The notes beneath the pieces were generated by a model, which was given only the letters and a program-made list of their open reading frames with translations, ran no database searches and was not told the DNA's origin. A program made the translations under genes and the position numbers. DNA of 11,395 nucleotides from an uncultured Prevotella sp. GTDB lineage: Bacteria; Bacteroidota; Bacteroidia; Bacteroidales; Bacteroidaceae. Position 1 is the first letter of the stretch. Each line of letters begins with the position of its first letter. The stretch spans positions 1-11,395 of the forward strand of contig USDT01000052.1 in NCBI GenBank assembly GCA_900553465.1, written 5' to 3'. Of this stretch, positions 7,442-11,395 are shown one piece after another.

Positions 7442-8079
7442 TATTCCGCATTGACAACGAACTGGCGTTCCCGGACCCGCGGCTTGGCGATCCTGACGGA
7501 ATGTTCGCAGTGGGCGGCGACCTGAGCATCGACCGCCTGATACTGGCCTACTCCAACGGCATATTCCCGTGGTACGCGTTCCGTTGGGCCGACGAGATAC
7601 ACTGGTATTGCCCGATGGACCGTTTCGTCATTTTCCCGAAGGAGATTCATGTGTCGCATTCGATGCGCACACTCATGAACAAAGGCCGATACACAATGAC
7701 CATAAACCGCGACTTCCACGGCGTGATAACCAACTGCGGACAACTGCGCATAAGCGAGGAAGGAGCGTGGCTTGGAAGCGAAATGACCCGGGCTTACGAG
7801 GCGATGCACGAACAGGGCTTCGCAGCAAGCGTAGAAGTGTGGGACGGCGACAAGCTCGTCGGCGGGTTGTACGGTGTATGTCTTGGCCGCTGTTTCTTCG
7901 GAGAGAGCATGTTCTCACTTGTTCCGAGCGCAAGCAAGCTGGCACTCATCCACCTCGCACGCTACATGGAAGAGCACGGCGGCGCAATGATTGACTGCCA
8001 GTTTGAGACGCCCCACCTCAAGTCGATGGGCGGACGGCATATCAGCTACGACGAATACATGAAGATTGTGCGCGGTTAA
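7438..8079 (+). CDS. aat: Leucyl/phenylalanyl-tRNA-protein transferase
   Basis: The 213-residue enzyme transfers Leu or Phe from aminoacyl-tRNA to proteins with N-terminal Lys or Arg, creating degrons for ClpS. Family signatures are all present: FPDP (11-14), AVGGDLS (24-30), GIFPW (41-45), a W-x-x-P-x-x-R-like WYCPMDR (56-62), WLGSEM (111-116), GLYGV (143-147), FFGESMFS (153-160) with Glu156, SASKLAL (164-170), and IDCQ with Gln188. Glu156 and Gln188 match the E. coli catalytic pair. The ATG overlaps the clpA stop as ATGA, indicating translational coupling. With clpS and clpA it completes the N-degron tagging and delivery set. E. coli also has aat close to clpA-clpS, so the linkage is old. 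Confidence 0.96.
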   Translation: MIFRIDNELAFPDPRLGDPDGMFAVGGDLSIDRLILAYSNGIFPWYAFRWADEIHWYCPMDRFVIFPKEIHVSHSMRTLMNKGRYTMTINRDFHGVITNCGQLRISEEGAWLGSEMTRAYEAMHEQGFAASVEVWDGDKLVGGLYGVCLGRCFFGESMFSLVPSASKLALIHLARYMEEHGGAMIDCQFETPHLKSMGGRHISYDEYMKIVRG

Positions 8080-8152
8080 GAACCCGCAATAAATAGACAA
8101 CAGAAACATGAACCCGGCATTCCCATACGGAGTGCACACAAAAACAAGGACT

Positions 8153-8620
8153 ATGGACAAGAAAGATCTGATGCGCAGAGCCATCGCTCTGTCGGAAGAA
8201 AGCGTAAGAAACGGCGGCGGACCATTCGGTGCCGTGATAGCACGCAACGGTGAGATAGTGGCCGAGGCCTCCAACAGTGTGACGATAGACAATGATCCCA
8301 CGGCCCATGCCGAGGTGAACTGCATACGCCGCGCCACCGCAAAGCTGGGCACGTTCTGTCTGGAAGGCTGCGAGATATACACATCGTGCGAACCCTGCCC
8401 CATGTGTCTGGGTGCCATATACTGGGCACGCCTTGACAAGATATACTATGCGAACAACCGCAAGGATGCCGCCAAGATAGGATTCGACGATGACTTCATC
8501 TATCAGGAAATACCTCTCGCACCATCCGAGCGACAGAAGAAGATGGAACTGCTCCTTCCCGAAGAGGCCATAAAAGCATTCCGGATGTGGGAAGAAAGCA
8601 GCGAGAAGACCGAATACTGA
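8153..8620 (+). CDS. Nucleoside/guanine deaminase, cytidine-deaminase-like fold
   Basis: From the ATG at 8153 the product has 155 residues, close to Bacillus subtilis GuaD (156). It carries the zinc-deaminase motifs HAE (52-54, with Glu54 as proton shuttle) and PCPMC (81-85, zinc cysteines 82 and 85). GAIYWAR (87-93) and FDDDFIYQEI (111-120) resemble GuaD much more than the tRNA adenosine deaminase TadA. The likely reaction is guanine to xanthine plus ammonia in purine salvage; another purine or nucleoside substrate is possible. An upstream ATG at 8108 would add 15 residues that do not resemble the family start; AAGGA just before 8153 also favours the shorter form. It lies 73 bases after aat with no visible promoter, so it is probably the last gene of that operon. 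Its stop is only 3 bases from the convergent lysO stop. Confidence 0.85.
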   Translation: MDKKDLMRRAIALSEESVRNGGGPFGAVIARNGEIVAEASNSVTIDNDPTAHAEVNCIRRATAKLGTFCLEGCEIYTSCEPCPMCLGAIYWARLDKIYYANNRKDAAKIGFDDDFIYQEIPLAPSERQKKMELLLPEEAIKAFRMWEESSEKTEY

Positions 8621-8623
8621 CAA

Positions 8624-9226
8624 TCAGAGCGTGCAGAAGAATGTTACGAGGAACGGCACGCTGAAGTCAGTAACAAAACCATGGAAAACCGATAATACGA
8701 CATACTGCGACCCCACGCTGCGCGTGATTACAGGCAGCGTGGTGTCCATGGTTGTTGCTCCGCCGACGGATATAGGCGCAAGTTTGCCGAAATGGCGGGC
8801 TATAAACGGAGCGAGAAGCAACGCCGCAAGTTCACGGAAAATATTTGTCAGAAGAGCCACAGTGCCCAGTTCAGCACCGCGATACTCGGTTATGAATATG
8901 CTGGAAAGCGAATAATAACCCATGCCGGAACCGAGAGCGAGACAGTCGGTCAGCGTGCGGTGAGGCAGAACGAGCGATGACGCCATGCTGCCGGCAAGCG
9001 TACCGACAATAGTTACAAACGGAAGCAGGGCCAGACGCGGATTGAGTTGTCTGAAACTGCGCAGCGTGGCAGAGTCGCATCCTATCGACATGCCCACACT
9101 GAACATGAGCGCACACAGCACGAAGAAGCTCGTACGACCATTGACAAAACCTTCCGGTATGAGATGAAGCACGCCACACGCCACTCCGACGGCAAAAAAA
9201 GCTGTTATGATGATACTTCCTTTCAT
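8624..9226 (-). CDS. lysO: LysO-family lysine exporter, C-terminal half
   Basis: The 200-residue membrane protein has about six hydrophobic segments and matches the second half of E. coli LysO (YbjE, 299 residues). Conserved family stretches are GMGYYSLSSIFITE (near 100-113), REL (near 131-133), a GATTMDTTLPV segment (near 155-165) and HGF (near 184-186). LysO exports L-lysine and toxic analogues from the cytoplasm in E. coli. Here the family is split into two genes: the 93-residue N-terminal half is encoded just upstream and overlaps by ATGA. The start is supported by AGGAGGAG, ending a few bases before the ATG, which is the strongest Shine-Dalgarno site in the window. The two products together (293 residues) equal one whole LysO, so they likely assemble. 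Substrate assignment is by family only. Confidence 0.85.
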   Translation of the reverse strand: MKGSIIITAFFAVGVACGVLHLIPEGFVNGRTSFFVLCALMFSVGMSIGCDSATLRSFRQLNPRLALLPFVTIVGTLAGSMASSLVLPHRTLTDCLALGSGMGYYSLSSIFITEYRGAELGTVALLTNIFRELAALLLAPFIARHFGKLAPISVGGATTMDTTLPVITRSVGSQYVVLSVFHGFVTDFSVPFLVTFFCTL

Positions 9227-9504
9227 TTCTCCTCCTTTGTTTCAGTACCGCGCACCATGCGCCACATCACACACGAAAGAAGCACACTTCCCACAACACA
9301 TCCCGCCGCAACGACCAGCGCATCGAGTCCAAGCGTGAACACATTGCCCGTGATTCGCGGATCGGTGCCCACCTCCACACCGAGCATGAAAAGCAGAACC
9401 CATATAAGCACTGTCACCACACGCGACACCACCGGGCGGCACTTCATGCCCACAAGTCGTCCTGCGAGCACGCCGCAAAGCATTATGATTATTACCGTAA
9501 ACAT
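9223..9504 (-). CDS. LysO-family lysine exporter, N-terminal half
   Basis: The 93-residue product has about three hydrophobic segments: near 1-16, 28-44 (including LLFMLGVEVG) and 54-80. It matches the first part of LysO, whose helices come before a second homologous block. The C-terminus is charged (RGTETKEEK) and encodes the AGGAGG of the next gene. It lies 57 bases downstream of the hydrolase gene on the same strand with no promoter seen between, so it may be transcribed from the hydrolase promoter. Alone it is too short to be a transporter; together with the next gene it makes a full-length family member. A recent frameshift is unlikely because the second half has its own start and ribosome-binding site. 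Confidence 0.8.
   Translation of the reverse strand: MFTVIIIMLCGVLAGRLVGMKCRPVVSRVVTVLIWVLLFMLGVEVGTDPRITGNVFTLGLDALVVAAGCVVGSVLLSCVMWRMVRGTETKEEK
9227..9234 (-). promoter_or_regulatory. Strong Shine-Dalgarno site of the lysO C-terminal gene
   Basis: The minus strand reads AAAGGAGGAGAA directly before ATGA, which serves as both the stop of the first half and the start of the second. The other genes in this window lack such a site, in keeping with the phylum. It may secure reinitiation at the overlap. It also encodes Lys-Glu-Glu-Lys, so it could have arisen from coding alone. Confidence 0.6.
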
Positions 9505-9561
9505 CTGTTTGCGTTTATTATTTTTCTCAGAACATTATCCTACAAGTCGTGCGTCACATGA

Positions 9562-10557
9562 TTACTGACCGCCGAGACGGTCGAAGAAGACGATGATTTC
9601 CTCCCACGTCTTGAACTCGTCGCTGCCCCACACCACCGTAGTGCCTATAAAATCGTCGCACTCGTGGTCGGTTATGAGATAGTCGCCGTAGAGCACCTGA
9701 CGCTGGTTGGCGAACACGATGCGGTCGTGTGCCGGAGCACTGAGAAACTTCTCCACCCACGCCACGGTCTCCGCCATGCTGCCGCTCTCATTGAACGGTG
9801 CCGGAGCAACCACATAAACGTCGTAGTGTTCGATAAGCATCTCGTAGGCCTTGTGCATGCTTGCCGTGGCGTTACGGTAGCTGTCGGCAAGCGTCGAGAT
9901 GTCTATGAGCACGATGGGACGCTGGCGTCCTTCCTGACGGTCGTCTATGCGGCGGATGACAGGCACGAGATAGTGGAGCGCCACCTTGTCCGTGAGCCGG
10001 TGCTCACCATGGAAATGTATGGCAGCGGGATAGTGTTCGCGGAACAGGTCGAACGTATGCACGAGCGGATCCTCGTCGCCGAACAGTCCCGTAACGCGGC
10101 CGCGCTCCTCCGGTGTGATGTCCTCAAAGCAGTGGGACGTGGCTTCAGCATACTCTTTCACGAGCGACTTGGTGACAATAAACTCCTGTACACCGTCGGC
10201 ACGGGGATTCTGAAAAGTCTGCTTTCCTATCATTCCGTGTTTCGACATGGTGTCGCCCATCTGGAATGCCGGGTTCACCAGTATGCGGTCGTAGCCCTTG
10301 AGCTGCTCCGTATACATGCCTCCCATCGACGTACCGATGATTAGGTCGGGCTGCTCTTCCTCACACATGGCCCGCAGCATGTCCATTGCCTCGGCGGGAT
10401 GGATGGGGATGTCGCGCGCCACGACGGTGGCCTCAGGCATGAGAGTGCGCAGGAGCGTCACCGTGCCCGACTGGGCCGACGAGCCGAAACCGTGGACATA
10501 CATTATCTTCTTGCCCGACATGAGTTCGGGAAACTGCTTCACATACTGGTTTTCCAT
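9562..10557 (-). CDS. YqiA/YcfP-like esterase fused to a HAD-like (NT5C-type) domain
   Basis: The 331-residue product has two parts. Residues about 15-200 form an alpha/beta hydrolase of the YqiA/YcfP kind: YVHGFGSS (20-27, oxyanion hole), GTSMGG (75-80, nucleophile Ser77), LVNPAF (93-98), FGDEDP (159-164, Asp161) and FHGEH (182-186, His186). Residues about 213-331 resemble 5'(3')-deoxyribonucleotidases of the HAD superfamily: VLIDISTLADS (216-226), VYVVAPAP (247-254), a WVEKF segment (267-271), GDYLITD (291-297) and WGSDEFKTW (310-318). In the active family the first motif is DxD (DMDGVLAD-like); here the second Asp is Ser221, and the later acidic motif is also changed, so this domain is probably not a phosphatase. 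Substrates are unknown. It is the first gene of a probable operon with the lysO halves. Confidence 0.75.
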   Translation of the reverse strand: MENQYVKQFPELMSGKKIMYVHGFGSSAQSGTVTLLRTLMPEATVVARDIPIHPAEAMDMLRAMCEEEQPDLIIGTSMGGMYTEQLKGYDRILVNPAFQMGDTMSKHGMIGKQTFQNPRADGVQEFIVTKSLVKEYAEATSHCFEDITPEERGRVTGLFGDEDPLVHTFDLFREHYPAAIHFHGEHRLTDKVALHYLVPVIRRIDDRQEGRQRPIVLIDISTLADSYRNATASMHKAYEMLIEHYDVYVVAPAPFNESGSMAETVAWVEKFLSAPAHDRIVFANQRQVLYGDYLITDHECDDFIGTTVVWGSDEFKTWEEIIVFFDRLGGQ

Positions 10558-10684
10558 AACTTTTTCTGTTTTTATGAATTATCCTGCCGGACATCAGAAG
10601 CCTCGACGGCTTGCCGGCGTATCGGCCGCTACGACACACCGAACGGCATTGCGCACCGTCCGGCATCCGCTTACGGACCGCCTG
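10558..10684 (-). other. Leader region of the hydrolase gene
   Basis: About 127 bases separate the hydrolase ATG from the candidate -7 element. The last 20 bases before the gene are A-rich on the minus strand, which suits Bacteroidota translation starts. Farther up is a perfect 5-bp hairpin AAGCC/GGCTT (10598-10602 with 10608-10612) inside G+C-rich sequence. No known RNA element was recognised. Confidence 0.35.
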
Positions 10685-10692
10685 CAAAATTA
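10685..10692 (-). promoter_or_regulatory. Possible -7 element for the hydrolase-lysO operon
   Basis: The minus strand reads TAATTTTG followed by C, matching TAnnTTTG and identical to the octamer before the helicase gene. No TTTG lies at the expected distance upstream, so the promoter is only half supported. Confidence 0.4.
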
Positions 10693-11056
10693 CACATTTT
10701 ATTCGTCTCGAGCCTAATTTACATCACACAGATTGCGCCCCGGAACATAAAAACAGACTTTATATATTTACGCGAATATACAGACGTTTGTCGTTTATAA
10801 AGACTGTGGGGCAACGGCCAGGGCTATGACTGACTGTAAATGTTAATGTTTCCGCATCCGGCACAGCCCCGCCTTTCTATAACATTAAATAATACATAAG
10901 TCACTACGGTAACATAAAAAGACGAAAAAGCGGCGCAACAGAAACCAAGCATGAATCGGTCTTAATACGAAACTGCGACATGAATTCTGAATCAGCATCG
11001 TTTTCTTATTATCGAATAGAACAATGCAGACAACTTTCAAATTGAAAGCGGATTTT
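10693..11056. other. A+T-rich intergenic DNA, no gene recognised
   Basis: No coding frame with a family match was found. Visible structure is limited to an 8-bp inverted repeat TTAATGTT/AACATTAA (10843-10850 with 10881-10888), a GGGGC/GCCCC pair (10808-10812 with 10866-10870), and a 15-bp palindrome beside the right-hand repeat. A minus-strand open frame (11009-11230) begins in the repeat and runs out here; it is not conserved between repeat copies. Confidence 0.5.
11034..11048. promoter_or_regulatory. Perfect 15-bp palindrome next to repeat copy B
   Basis: CTTTCAA and TTGAAAG are perfect inverted arms around a single central A. It ends 8 bases before the inner boundary of repeat copy B, and copy A has no equivalent beside it. 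It could be an operator for a dimeric regulator, but no gene start lies nearby on either strand, so the role is open. Confidence 0.3.
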
Positions 11057-11395
11057 GATTTTTCCGTCCGAGTTTCCTGTTCTACCCCGAAAAATAAGCG
11101 AGAATTTGCGGGCCGGCTCTCCTTCGGACGCAAATTCGCGAGAAGCAAGAGGTTTATGCAATATATTGAATGTCAATGACTTATATTTAACAATAATTCT
11201 TTCGTAATGCAAAAAGCACCGTTTCGGCATGCGATATTGCCCATATCAGAGGCTGAAATGCTTAATACCATGCCCTGATACAGACGTAATCGGACCATGA
11301 AACGGGCAATATCAGAACGTGAAATGAATTTTTCCGGACCATGCTTCACGGTAGATGATAACGCCAATAGTTACGAACCGGCCTTTATTGTGCAC
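11057..11395 (-). repeat. Dispersed-type repeat, copy B (inverted partner of 1-339)
   Basis: The reverse complement aligns without gaps to positions 1-339 at about 84 % identity. The best conserved parts are the same as in copy A. Its internal stem CGAGAATTTGCG/CGCAAATTCGCG (11099-11110 with 11129-11140, one mismatch) is better preserved than in copy A, which has three mismatches. It lies at the window edge and may continue beyond. No mobility gene or target-site duplication can be seen. Confidence 0.9.
11222..11258. repeat. 37-bp imperfect palindrome inside repeat copy B
   Basis: This is the mirror of the palindrome at 138-174: 16-base arms around TGCCC, with inner GATAT/ATATC and outer TTTC/GAAA pairing intact. 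Its survival in both copies, while other parts of the repeat have drifted, suggests that it matters for whatever the repeat does. Confidence 0.6.

Noticed and set aside
8108..8152. Upstream ATG of the deaminase gene
   Set aside because: It would add 15 residues not resembling the family; the shorter form fits GuaD length and has AAGGA before it.
9664..10344. Plus-strand open frame of 226 codons antisense to the hydrolase
   Set aside because: The minus-strand frame carries the complete esterase motifs; this one has none.
11009..11230. Minus-strand open frame in repeat copy B (and its counterpart 166-351)
   Set aside because: Between copies, most differing codons change the amino acid and the C-terminal part is unrelated; best read as non-coding repeat.
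1..11395. Composite transposon or integrative element bounded by terminal inverted repeats
   Set aside because: There is no transposase or integrase, the ends are about 16 % diverged, and the cargo is ordinary chromosomal genes with conserved linkage.

Overview
The window looks like chromosomal DNA from the phylum Bacteroidota, most likely order Bacteroidales and close to Prevotella. Three things suggest this. Promoters fit the Bacteroidota sigma-70 pattern (TTTG, about 19-20 bp, TAnnTTTG). Most genes lack strong Shine-Dalgarno sites. The proteins (PorT-like outer-membrane barrel, split LysO, an esterase fused to a HAD-like domain) are of kinds I associate with that order. No rRNA, tRNA, CRISPR array or transposase gene was found.

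Layout. Positions 1-339 hold one copy of a non-coding repeat and 11057-11395 hold a second copy, inverted. Aligned by hand, the copies match without gaps over 339 bp at about 84 % identity (54 mismatches). Between them, in order: a terminator (545-568, minus); a small outer-membrane beta-barrel gene (611-1189, minus) with a clear promoter about 170 bp upstream and a predicted hairpin at the very 5' end of its mRNA; a hairpin-rich gap; a 1016-residue Dna2/UPF1-type SF1 helicase with an N-terminal PD-(D/E)XK-like nuclease region (1530-4580, minus); a divergent intergenic region; then a plus-strand operon clpS - clpA - aat - guanine deaminase-like gene (4934-8620). A minus-strand group converges on that operon: an esterase-like hydrolase with a HAD-like C-terminal domain (9562-10557), then the two halves of a LysO lysine exporter (9223-9504 and 8624-9226).

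How the genes work together. clpS, clpA and aat make up the bacterial N-degron pathway. Aat adds Leu/Phe to N-terminal Lys/Arg, ClpS recognises the resulting N-terminus, and ClpA unfolds the protein for ClpP. ClpP is not encoded here, but ClpA carries a VGF tripeptide where the ClpP-docking loop should be. The genes are packed tightly (3-bp gap, then 4-bp overlap), which implies joint expression. The deaminase may be carried on the same transcript. The two LysO halves overlap by 4 bp and probably form one transporter.

The coding content is ordinary chromosomal material. The least explained parts are the inverted 339-bp repeat pair with its conserved palindrome, a 14-15 bp stretch shared by that repeat and the clpS promoter, the HAD-like domain that lacks a catalytic Asp, and the structured leader of the outer-membrane protein gene. 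All identities and structures were worked out by eye from this sequence.
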